Assembly: GCA_018340805.1 (NCBI GenBank)
Contig: JACMZG010000008.1
Coordinates: 27,129,411-27,193,410 of the forward strand
DNA: 64,000 nucleotides
From: Microvelia longipes
Taxonomy: Eukaryota; Arthropoda; Insecta; Hemiptera; Veliidae
Reading direction: 5' to 3'
The position numbers were made by a program, and so were the translations under genes. The notes beneath the pieces were generated by a model. It did no database searches. It saw only the letters and a list, made by a program, of their open reading frames with translations, and was not told the origin of the DNA. This document shows, one piece after another, positions 1 through 11,600 of the stretch (position 1 is the stretch's first letter; the number at the start of each line of letters is the position of its first letter).

Positions 1-670
1 ACTAGACAGCATTTTCCCTTCTTAGTCAAGGACATTGGGATTCCTTAATATCTAACATTTTAAAATTTATTTTGACACAAAAGTCAACTGTCAATTAAAT
101 AGTAAAACAATAATAATATCATAGAGTAAAGAACTTTACAGGATAAGTTCCATGATATGTATTAATGAAATTTTACAAGTTTCAATTACTGTGCCATTGT
201 TTGTTATATCTAAGTATGAACAAAACAAAACTACACTGACCAATAGGATTGCTTGTATTGTTGTACCAATATCCAGGTTATAACTAGTTATTCACCTTAA
301 TTACTTCACTAATTATCATAAGCAACAATAGCAAATCATTTTAAAACATAAGATAAAGATAAAGACTTTTATTTGCTTAAGTTTACAATAACTTGTTACA
401 AATAGAGTTGCTAAACATTAAAATAAAAAACTTGTTTCCTATACATTATTAAAATTACAAATTAGTACATGCATTATATGTTTCAGATTTAAAGTTATCA
501 AGTGAAAGTAATGCTTATTTTTAAATAAAAATATTATTTTTAGATAAAGAATCAAACAATAAGAATTGTGTCTATAAATAAATAAAATTTTATTTATGTG
601 CTAATATTTATAACACAGTGACTTATAAGATAAGTAAATAAAAACAAAAAGCTCATTATTGAGATGCATG
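1..670. other. AT-rich intergenic stretch, no gene seen
   Basis: I see no convincing coding exon, RNA gene or complete repeat here. Position 355-380 has a TTTATT-type signal that could be a minus-strand poly(A) signal of something, but no coding exon is attached to it. Confidence 0.4.
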
Positions 671-1576
671 CTATAATACGACACACGGCTAAAATCAATT
701 GACACCCGCCAAAAATCTGTGAGGGAAAGAATTCTATTGGCTCAGACCGACCCCGCTCTTTCCCCTCCACTTTATGGCCAACCTCGGAATAAAAAAATAC
801 CTTTTCGTAAATAAAATCATAAAAAGGCAATACTGGTTGTAAATATTTGTAACCTCGCGTCGCTTTTATTTCCCTCATTGTGCATATTTATCTGTTCGAG
901 TTCTTTTCGTTCCATTCCAATCTGTTTAATTCATCCAATTATTGCAGAGTTGTAATATGATTTGAGTGCCTATATTTGACGCATGGACATTGATGTTCTT
1001 CAAGCATTTCTTGCTATTAGAGTACAGCGCAGGGTCTGGGGTCTGTCAACCAGCATTTTTTCGAAATGCCAATGTCTTTCAATAGATGACATTCTTGCCT
1101 TTTTTAAGTCATGAATGCATTATTTTGTCATATTATTTTTATATATGAAACAATACGATTCAATTATACAAACATAACACAAAAAAGCAGTTTATTTTGG
1201 AAAAAAGTAATTATAGCTGACGATTTTAATAAATCGTCAGCTATAATTACTTTTTTCCATACTTTTATCATAGAACTATTATGATCCATTGCATTACGTA
1301 AATCAAAACTTTAACTTCACTTAATTCATACTTTCCGAACAAATTTAATACAACACTTAGGTAAATTCATAAGATACAACGATATTCCTACTTAAAAAGT
1401 AAATAAATAAATTTTTAAAAATAAAAAAAATCAAATCAAAAAAAATCATAAAATTCAAAACATAACCTGACTTTCAGTGCCAGAGTAGGGATTTTTTTTT
1501 GTTACTATTTTTTATTTAAAAATGAGGGTTGAAAGCATTTTTGGGGTCAACATTTTAGCCGTGTGTCGTACTATAG
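671..1576. mobile_element. Non-autonomous DNA transposon, ACACACGG-TIR family, copy A
   Basis: The two ends are inverted copies of each other: the left end starts CTATAATACGACACACGGCT and the right end reads as its reverse complement with one change in the outer motif, continuing into CTAAAAT and a less exact inner part. About 906 bp, no open transposase frame. Three more copies or fragments of the same ends occur in the window at 3203-3378, 27040-27165 and 50354-51017, so this is a dispersed family. It carries a nested perfect hairpin at 1199-1258. I cannot assign the superfamily with certainty. Confidence 0.7.
1199..1258. repeat. Perfect 28-bp inverted repeat (hairpin)
   Basis: Two 28-bp arms beginning GGAAAAAAGTAATTATAGCT are perfectly complementary around a TAAT loop. 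It lies inside the 671-1576 transposon. Perfect arms suggest a recent insertion or a foldback element end; it is also the size of a small-RNA hairpin. Confidence 0.8.
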
Positions 1577-1846
1577 TATAAAATAATAAATACAATTTTA
1601 AGTATTTATGTATCTTAAAATAACTTAATGATATAGGATTATTAAAATAAGGAAAAAATCTGTAAAAAATAAAATTAAAATAAATAAAATCTAAACATGA
1701 TTTAACTTGAAAATTTATAAGCTAAATAATTAATAATAGTCATGACGAGTTTACTTTCTGCTGTAAGATTATCACTCAATGAATAATAAAAACTTCTTAT
1801 CATAAGAGCATTTGAAAAATAAAAATATTTTTTTTTAGTGGCCTTT

Positions 1847-3195
1847 TCAAAAATATATTAGTATGGATGAAATATTGGTGTTATCACTAAATAAATTTAG
1901 GTCAAAAAGCTTTATAGGCAAGTACTGGTTTCTTAGGGCATTGAAAAATATATGGAACAGGGTTTCTTTTTGATCACAATTACAAAGAAGACAAATAGCA
2001 TCAGTGTTGACTTTATACAGAATACCATTAAATGATATCTTTAATATGTTGAAACTGAAGTTCGAACTTGCGCTAGCAGCTTTTTGCATAATAAAAGGCA
2101 GACCCATGAAAATAGTTAATATTTGGGTTATGAGCTGTGAACTGTTTTGTAAAAACTACTGTATGACGTCGTTTTTTAAATCTTCATGTATTAATTTACT
2201 TTGTATATTTGGTTATAATTTTATTAATTTTTTATCAATAGCTCTAGTTAAATCTATCTATTCTATTATTTAGTTGCGTAACCAGTTAAAATTATTATTA
2301 TTTTGATCTAAAAATAAGCTTCAAACATACTTTGACGTTTGTCTGAATCTAGATAAATATGACTGATATAATTTAAAGTTTGTCTCAAAACAGATACTGA
2401 TACATGAGTAAGGTTAAATTCAGCCCTAATAATAATGAGGTACGTTACTTTGTAGAGAGAAGTATTTTTAAAGAAAAAGGTCTGAGCAGCTTCTAGTTGC
2501 GGGCGGTAACGCAAAGCCCACAACTGGGCCGTAAGTTAAAGTGGAAATTACATGCGGAAAAAGTTTTTAAGACGGCATTAAATGAATTATTTTTAGCTGC
2601 AACTAGGGTAGCTCTGAGTGAACCAGACGCTGTACGACATCGGCTTATTGTTAGAAGCTTGCTCAAAAACCCCTTTCTGGAAAAACATACCCTAGTTAGT
2701 TAAATTAATTTCTTCGATTAACTGACCATCATAATATATGCTTTTTCTGTTCTTGGATAAACCACCTTTACTAAAAATTACAACTTTAGTTATACTTAAG
2801 TTAACTTCTATACCATAAAGTTTACAATATTCTTGTAATATCTTAAGTTTATTGTTCATATCCACCTCAGAAAAAGCAAATATTATTATCGTCGCAGTAA
2901 TAATAACTCTCTGAGCCCGTCAATATTAACTCCTTGAGTTCCTCTAGCTCTAAAAAGTTTTCTAAGTCGCAAATCAGGAGATTAAATAAAGTGGTGATAA
3001 TATTCGCCCTGTAATAGGCCTCTTAGGATATTAATAGGTTATTAAACCTAATTTTAGTACAGGCTTGTTTGTATAAGTTCAATTGCTCTAATTTTATCAC
3101 TAACTTTAAGTGATTTTTAAATAAAACATAATGAAGTATCTTGTCAAAAGCCTTTTTGAAATCGATAAAACACGCTACTATTCATTTTAAAACAT
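1847..3195 (-). pseudogene. Decayed non-LTR retrotransposon (LINE) fragment with reverse transcriptase
   Basis: Read on the minus strand, 3190-3120 gives a reverse-transcriptase core of the type FIDFKKAFDK followed by a histidine two residues on. 2860-2705 gives the later RT region (EVN..ITKVVIFSKGG and a Y-x-G turn). 2523-2440 gives a thumb-like stretch (LWALRYR..LEAAQTFFFK). 2010-1930 gives a C-terminal Cys-His motif (CLLCN...ETLFHIFF). The order matches the RT, thumb and terminal zinc-knuckle layout of jockey/CR1-type LINEs. Stops and frame changes separate the pieces, so it is dead. The 5' half is missing; the sequence ends near the MITE at 3203. Confidence 0.75.
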
Positions 3196-3202
3196 TATAT
3201 TA

Positions 3203-3378
3203 CTATCGTATAACACACGGTTATAATTGACAGTGAGGAAAAATAGTGTTGATGGAACCAATGAGGTTAGCCTGAATTGAAATAGGGGTGTGGTTTAATA
3301 TATCCAGGAGAACCTCATTGGCATTCTCCCATTATTTCCCCACACTGTCAACTGATTTTAACCGTGTGTTATACTATA
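3203..3378. mobile_element. Short complete MITE of the ACACACGG-TIR family, copy B
   Basis: A 176-bp element with long inverted ends: left ATAACACACGGTTATAATTG, right its reverse complement with small changes. The similarity continues through CAGTGNGG and AATGAGGTT on both sides, giving arms of about 60 bp. No coding capacity. It sits directly beside the LINE remnant. Confidence 0.75.
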
Positions 3379-3379
3379 A

Positions 3380-4600
3380 CTTGTTGGGTTATCACATTAT
3401 TGTATACGTTATATTATTATTACATATTATGTTTTTATTACTAATAACTTTGGGGCTGTCAAAAGTTATTACATTAGGTAATAAAAAAAAAAAAAATTAA
3501 TTAATGCTTTTTATTAAAGAATCTATTACTGGGATCTCAGCTCCTTTCATTTCCAATTTTTATTTCTATCACTCATAAAAATGTCTTATCGCCTCTAAAA
3601 AAGTATCTTAAAGGTACTGCTATACATTAACTCTCCGAGTCTAATGAGACAGGTAACACAATCAACTTAATTTTGTGTAATATAAGTGCAGTAACTTTTT
3701 GTTATTGTTTCGTAAAAATTTCTGTCACACAAAGTATTACTCATCAATGACAGGCAACATAAAGTAGGCATAACCTACTCTATGATTACAATATTTGCTA
3801 AAGTACAAGATGTTAGAAATTTATAAGGCCATTCAATTCTATGTAAACTAACCAATCTCATTCGGAGGTTATAGCTTTATATGAATGACGTGACATCATT
3901 GGTATGGCGGTCAACATTGAAAATTTACTATTTATTTTAGCAATCTCATTCATAAAAACCCTCCAATTGAATCACTTTATAAATTCTATCAGCTTGTTAA
4001 AGTAACTAAAACGTTATAAGTTTTGCAATTGCTAACTAAAACTAATAATATACAAGTGGTAAACTTTAGCCCCGCCTTGAATAATTTGGAAAGTAATTTG
4101 ATATCGGGTAAGAAATACATTAGAACTTTCTTAACTTTTAGGGATTTGCTACTCAGAATACAAAAATCCTGTCATTTATATCTCAATATGACTTCAGACT
4201 TGCTTCACTTATCCTGTGACACATCTACATGCTGACCTTGCTTGATGCAGCTAACACTAGTAATCCGACACAAGCCGTGGAAATAATAGCCATATTAAAA
4301 TGAAACTTAGCTTAATTGTTTATAACAAAGGAATACATTGGTGCCAAATTTCAACATTATTGATTAAAAAAAAAGTAATACATGCTATTCAATAACAGAT
4401 GAAACTGGTTGAACTAATATAGTCGCAAAGTTTACTTGTACAGTTTAAACAGCTTGTTTCCTTCTAACAATTAACTCAGATATCTCTCATCATCTCTATT
4501 ACAGCAAATGAACTATTATAGGCAACATAAATTATTTTATGTACTGCCCGGTCAATAGCTTTAGTAAAACAGGGAATAACAAAGGTTGAAAAATAGTTTA
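3380..4600. other. Intergenic AT-rich DNA, nothing recognised
   Basis: No exon, RNA gene or clear repeat could be supported. Short open frames such as the one at 4023-4235 have AT-driven composition and no recognisable domain. Confidence 0.4.
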
Positions 4601-4607
4601 AAGAAAT

Positions 4608-4613
4608 TTTATT
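4608..4613 (-). terminator. Candidate poly(A) signal of TMEM50
   Basis: TTTATT on the plus strand is AATAAA on the minus strand, about 1 kb past the TMEM50 stop codon at 5643. If used, the 3' UTR would be about 1 kb of AT-rich sequence. Other nearer variants are possible, so this is a guess from position. Confidence 0.3.
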
Positions 4614-5642
4614 TCAAATTTATATATTTTACACATAATATTTCAGAACTTAAATATTTACAATGTAATTATAATAGTAACATGAACATGAAATCTGGAT
4701 AGATAAAATTAAGAAGAAGGTAAATCATTTTGCCTTCTTTTTCCCTTTTATTCACATAAGCTGATAGTCTGTTGATAAAGAGTATAGTTTACTTAATAGA
4801 TTTATCACCAAAATAATAAGCTAAATTGATAGTGATTTATTTACAATATAATAGAAAGCAATGTGCACTATACATTATAAAGAATTTTCAAGTCACAGAA
4901 AAAGATAAGAGTGTCTAAATTCAAATTCATGACAGAGTAGTTTATTATTTTAATATATTTTTAATGCAAACAAAATCTAGATTAAATATATTTTTATGAA
5001 CATTTTTAATTATTTTTTATTATTTAATTTTCTATAATAAAGGATCACAACATTATAAAATATAAGTATAAAGAACTCTAAAAGTTTTCAAAATTTAAAT
5101 TTATCAGCAACACTTTTTATTACGGTTCTTAAATGATTTTTAAAATTATAAACAACATGTGACTGAGAACAGGTTCAAATTTTTATTCGTCAATAACATT
5201 AATTGTTGTTACTAATTAAATATTTATAAAAGAAATTAAAGTACATTTTTAAAGTATTATTCACACAATTATTGCATAAATAGTAGTATTTTCATGAGTA
5301 TGAAACACTAATTGGTAAAATAAAATTATTACAATACTTTTTTCATATAATTGATAAATTATTCTATTAAATAATTAAACATACAATTTCAAGCCATAGA
5401 TTGGATTCTATAAACTTTACTAATACAAATATTAATGCTTAATTTTATAAAATCTCAAAAATGAAAATAAAAAACAAATTATAGCTCAAAATAATGTAAA
5501 CAGACTTTTAAGTATAAAAAATAAATAAATAAAACATTAAGCAGGTATAAAAAATAATATTAAAAGTACGCAAGATCAGTTCACATAAAAATAAGTAGTT
5601 ACAAACAATAATAACTTATATGAGATTATGAAGCAGATAACC

Positions 5643-8600
5643 CTATCCCCACTGATCTTCTATTCGTCCAAATTTGAAAATTAAGGAACTTCCGAATATA
5701 AATAGGTTTTGCAGGAAAAGAGCAACACCAACCCAATAAACAGGCTTACCTGAAACATAAGAAATTGTTTCAAAAATAAGTTGCTCAATTAATTTTATAA
5801 AACCAAAATAAATGTTTACACAAGTTAACTTCAGCACTATGAATGAATGAAAACATTGATTTATTTAATTAAAAGTTTACAAAAATAATTTTACAAAATA
5901 TATCAATAAAATCTCCTGGCCTATGGCCGTCGGAGTGCCACGACATTTTATTATTATTTGATACAAATACACACTTACATACATACGTACACACATTCAT
6001 ATACGCACACATAAGACTTATACAAAAACATGCACACTGATGTATGTATTTTTTAATCTAATTTATTTGAAGAGTCGTTCTATTGATAATGTTTCTAGTT
6101 TGTTTATTTTTATTTCATGTCAGCTATACCTATGATTACACAATAATATTAATGACCTTAAATCAAAACAAAAAAAAAAATATACACATCTCTAAATTAA
6201 ATAAACAATAACTCCTTATAAAATTAAAATACTGACTCTATTCTTCTATTTTTTATAATCTATTTTTTCTATAATCTCTATATCTATTTTTCTTTTTAAT
6301 TTAAATATTCTATTAGGTCTGGAAATCAATAACTGATAGATAATCAATATTAAGTGCAAATTAGTTGATTCTAGTATTTATAAAGGTGAAATAATAAACG
6401 AAACAAAACCTTTTCTCTTAAATTAAACTAAAACTTAAATAATAAAATTGAAATTTCTCCTAAACAAAATTAAGTTGAAATAGGCTGGCAAAGATAGAAA
6501 ATCTTAACCCAAACTCAACAAACAAAATTACATTCAATTACTGTATATTATTATTATTACTATCATTATTATATACTATCATATATAAGTAATTATTACT
6601 ATTACTTATTATTATTTTTCTCTAAACATAATTATAAAGCTAAAATTTAGTTTTGAAATTGGAGACAGAGTCTTCAATAACTAGAGGCTTCTTTTGAATA
6701 AGCGACTTCAGCACTAACTTTAAAAAAATAGGTTTTGAGCATTTAAGAAGATTGACTTTACATTTGATAGAAAAATCTTTGTGTATGTTTTACTTTGAAT
6801 ACCAGCAACTCTAATAATTTAAATCCTAAGCAACAATAATTATACTAAAAGATATAATAATAATACGAAGTTCAAAATAAATACACTATATACCAGCCCT
6901 TCCCAACCCTTGGGTCGCGACCCAGATTGGGTCGCGAACAATAGTTTTTGGGTCGCCAAATTTTTCTATTATTAACAATCTAAAAAATTACCAAGATTTA
7001 TGTAAAAAGAATATTATAAGCAAATAACAGACTTGCTTAAACAGATATTATTTTTAGAAATTGATAATACTTTAAACATGCGATAACAGAAGAAGCCGCG
7101 GCCAAAACATTTCTTAGAAGTCCTTTACCGGCAGAGGCAGCCGGCTTTATCAATTCTTGCTAACTTTGATGAATTGTTATACCTATGATAATACTGTGTT
7201 AAAAAGTTTCTTATTACTTCTTTTAAAGGTTCGGGTTATTAAAATTATAATGTTCAATTATATGTGAATTTGGTTCTAACATACATCAACGTAGTTTAAT
7301 TTCGCGTACAAGTTTTATAATTACAATTGTTTCACCAGTTTATTTATTTTAGCGATTTCCTTTGGGAATAAAATTCGCTCATGGAATAGGCGTCATGGCG
7401 GAAGTCGAACCTCGGACCACGACACAAATCCGTTTCAGAGGTCCCTAATGACGAAAACATACGTTTTGCGAGACTTTATATATGTATTTCTAGACACTTT
7501 CTTGTAAACACTCTATCTTTCGAACTGATTAATATTTTTTAAACAAACTTAGTACAAAACTCAACCTTCGGGAGGACAAGTTTTCAACCCTATTGAAAAC
7601 CAGGTTTTTGTGACGTCATTAACCCGTTTGCTGAGTCAGCGAAATTTTCAAAAATCGGCAAAATTCAGGGTTAATATTTTTACTGCAAAAGGTCAAAAGT
7701 TATTTTTTTGAGACGCTAAATCAAATTAAACGGTCCGAAGTCGATACGACCACTCCAAGTGACCAAAAAGTCGAAAAAAAAACATTGAAAATTACCGAAA
7801 ATCAAAATGTAGGTCAATAAAAAATTAATTTCGAGTAGGGTGTCGTTTTCTATGTATTTTGGGGCACTGAATCAAATGAAACCGGTCCGAAGTCAATAAG
7901 ACCACTCTAAGTTACCAAAAGTCGAGAAACCCCAACAAATTATCGATAACCTCTGGCGCGGTGGTCCGCATGTCGGGCGAATTTCCTTTGGATGCGAGCA
8001 CTCAAACCCAGAGTACCTGGGTTCAAATCCTAGTAGGGACAATAATTTTTTATCTTTTTTTTTACCTAATATAAGTTTACAACTAGAAAATAATTCTGGC
8101 GCGGTGGTCCGCATGTCGGGCGAATTTCCTTTGGATGCGTGTTTCCGTGCTAACAACAATCCTGTTGGAATGATAGTTTTTATAGTTTTTTACATTATAT
8201 AAGTTTATAACTACAGGATTATTCTAGCGCGGTGGTCCGCATGTCTAGCGAATTTCATTTAGAATAAGTGTTTCCGTGCTTAACAACCCGTTTCTTGCTT
8301 AAGGTTCCGGTTCATGCTTTAGAACCTAAGCAGTTACTTAATTGTCAAGCACTGCTCGTAACTCATTTTGTCTCTATTTTTCAAAGGAAATGCGCAAAAA
8401 CCTTTAAGGATAACTGACTAAGCTTAAAGATAAGTTACTAAGCTTTAAACTAGTGCAAATAATAGTGCGTACTTCTAATTTTAGAGGCATAGTTTTGTAC
8501 AACCAACTGGATAATTATGCGCATTTCCTTTGAAAATACAGACAAAATGAGTTACGAGCAGTGCTAATTTTTATATTTAATTTAATTTTTATATTTTATT

Positions 8601-11600
8601 GCTATTATATAATATACTTTTTTTGAACTCCAATTAAACTACACTTTCTAAAACACAGAAAGTGTTTAGTTTTCTATTTAAGTATAAAAACCACATGAAA
8701 ATTAGGATTTGACGATGTATGTAGGGTCATAACTAGTTCGGCAATAAATAAAAACGCCTGCAATTTTCGGGTTATGCAAAATAAATTCATTTGGGTCGCC
8801 AAACTTTAGAAAAGCAAATTATAGGGTCGCGGTACTGAAAAGGTTGGGAAACGCTGCTATATCCAACAATCCAAGGCAAGGTTGGATCTAAAATAATTAC
8901 CTTAATCTTAATACAGCCCCTGTAATTATGTGGCTGCATTAAGGGAAGGGGGGGGGGTGTCAACCTACAACCCCTAAAAAGTAGAGGTTATTATAACTTA
9001 TCTTCATTTATACCGTAGGTATATGGGGAAATTATTGTGTTTGAAGAAGTATCCGAGACCAGGATGTAACCAAAATTATCCGTTTCAAAATATAAAAAAT
9101 ATCCAATTGAATTGAAATTTGAAACAAGAGTATTGCTTTACATAAAAAATAAGTATATCCATGATTTTTGTTAGATCATAAAAGTTAAGCAGCATCAAGC
9201 ATGGTCAGTGCCTGGATGGGGACCGCTGAGAATGTAAAGGATGCATTTACTATTTAAAGACTAGCGAAGTGAGTACAAAGACGTGATGCATTATATGTTT
9301 GGAGATTTATATATTCTGAGGATGAAGTAGAGGAGGATGAGCATAGCAAATCTGATGTGAAGAGGGAAACTTTCAAAGTACCCCATAACCCATTTTTTAT
9401 AATTGGTCTCTGATTTTACTATCTTATCCATTTCTAAATGGGGCCTCTTTAGAGCTTTATATTGACTATATGAAGTTGCATAGACCAAGTAATAATTGTA
9501 CCCTCTTTTATTATAACTGACCCCAATGGAGCTTACTTAAAGGGTTCTAAGCAGAATTACATACTACCTGTTGAACCAGTGTAATGTATTTCACTATACT
9601 ATAGGCATTATGTAATTCTGGCTCATATTTAAGAGTCTGCTTTACAGTTAAAAGAGAATGGGTAGTTTAGTTTTAAAAAGGGGCATGAATCATTCCTAAC
9701 TTTCACAATATTTGGAGTCAGTTAGTGAGAACATGCTTAAAAAGCAAGAGTATGATCAATAATAATAAAAATCATGAGTCATCTTTTGTCTAAATTATAT
9801 AACTTATACCTTTAATTCTTGGAATCACTAAGAATAGAGCAATACATATCTTATATATATATACAAGTATTATATTTTTAAATTAAGATAACTGTACCAT
9901 CACTAGAAGTGGATACAAATTCGGCAAATAGAATCCATGAGGCAGCAATGACAGCTGCAAATCCTAATACAAATCCAACAAAGAGCCATAATCTTGCTCC
10001 TCTAGGTCCCATACATCCTCCTGAATATATATCTCCTTGAACCTGCGCTTTACTTACTGAATTTACCCTGCAAGAAAAAATACATTGCTATTACTATCTC
10101 ATAAATGCAAATATCCTACATAATGGTAAGCGATAATATCATATATAAGATAAGACAAAATAAATAATAATAATAATTATGTATATCTATATCTAAACAG
10201 CTAATATTAAAATAATTTTTATGAGTCAAGTCCAATGTCTACCACTCCGAAATACAGGAGTTTCGTTCGGGTCTAGCCTTTCCGACACACAAACAGTTAA
10301 TTTAGTTCACTTATTTGTACTTAATGTTTTAAGTTAATATTAATATCCCATAAAGACATTCGTTATTTAGCATTCAAGCCTTGAACATAAAAAGTATAAA
10401 CATGTGCTTAAAGCACACATATATAACACAACTTGCAGTTCTATCACATATTTGTGATAGATTATTAAATAAAATTAATTAAATTAAATAAAAATTGTGT
10501 GTGCAATTTTTATTTAATTTAATTTTTTAAAAAGGGTAATTTTGCCTGTTATTGTATTGTATTGTATTAATAAATAAATAAATAAATATTGATTTAACCT
10601 TTTAGATCCTATTAATAACAAAATATTATGAATCAGTCAGCTTGTATGATAACAGGATACATGGAAAGAAGAGTTAAAAAACTTACTACCCCCATATTTT
10701 GTACAATTTGAATGTTTTATAGATATTTGTATTCTTTTGGACAAAATAATAAAGTGTTTATTAATTTATTTGTATAAATTATTTTTAAAAGAGGACCAAT
10801 TTAGAAGAATCTTAGAAAAGTCAAGTCCAGATCTCAAGTCAATCCAAACATATTTCCGTATTTTATGAATTTTTATTGTCATTAATGATGGTAAAGGACA
10901 TTTTAAAAAATCTATTTCCGGTTCTTGTACCAAGCATACCAAGTTTAAACTTTTTAGAATAAACACACTGGGAGCTAGATAATAACAGATAACTTAGTAA
11001 AACTCACTCAGGAGGTCTTAAATACATATAAAACAGATAATTCAGTCGAAATCCTGGTTTGAATTATTATTGCAAACACAATACTTTTTTTATTTGGCAA
11101 CAGTATAAACAGACAAACCAACACACACACAGAGAACTAGGTTAGGTTTTAAAAACACCTCAAACAGATAATTTAGGTGAAATCTCAGATAGGGATTGCT
11201 TTGCTGACCCAACAATTTTCCTACAATAATACCTACAGTATAATAAAGGAAAAGTAAAAATACTTACATAAAAAATGAAATAGTTCCAATGATACCGCAT
11301 ATATGATAAACTTTATAAAAATGACTAGAAGCTGTCACATTTGCATCAATTATAAGCCACCAACCAATAAAAAACTGAAAAAAGATAAAAGGATATATAG
11401 TAATTTATTATTGTAAGAACGAAACATGCTTAACCACTTTTCAATAAGGATCTAATATATATTTTAATGTCAAAACTAGCCATAAGGATTATAGTGGAAT
11501 AGAATTAACAAGTGACTTTACTCACATATTTCAGGCTTTCGATATGACTAAAAATGATTAAAGAAGTAATGTTTAATCGCTGGTGCTACTTTACTCTACT

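Larger units (their letters stand above)
6894..8855. mobile_element. Non-autonomous hAT-like element with GGGTCGCG ends
   Basis: The left end CAGCCCTTCCCAACCCTTGG and the right end (reverse complement CAGCGTTTCCCAACCTTTTC) are inverted and both run into GTCGCG/CGCGACCC. The flanks CTATATAC and CTATATCC look like an 8-bp target duplication differing at one base. CAG...CTG ends plus 8-bp duplications are typical of hAT transposons. No transposase frame remains. The interior holds a duplicated block at about 7400-7900, three tRNA-like SINE heads and a small inverted-repeat element, so it is a nest of insertions inside TMEM50 intron 3. Confidence 0.75.

Noticed and set aside
7952..8040. A functional tRNA gene
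   Set aside because: A/B-box-like motifs exist, but no acceptor stem or anticodon arm pairs convincingly, and the sequence repeats as SINE heads.
9181..9234. A functional 5S rRNA gene
   Set aside because: Only the internal control region is similar; the ends do not pair and the segment is embedded in a dispersed repeat.
9878..9897. In-frame stop after TMEM50 exon 3 as the real C-terminus
   Set aside because: A donor at 9897 leads in phase to the exon at 5749-5643, which gives the conserved C-terminal helix and family length.
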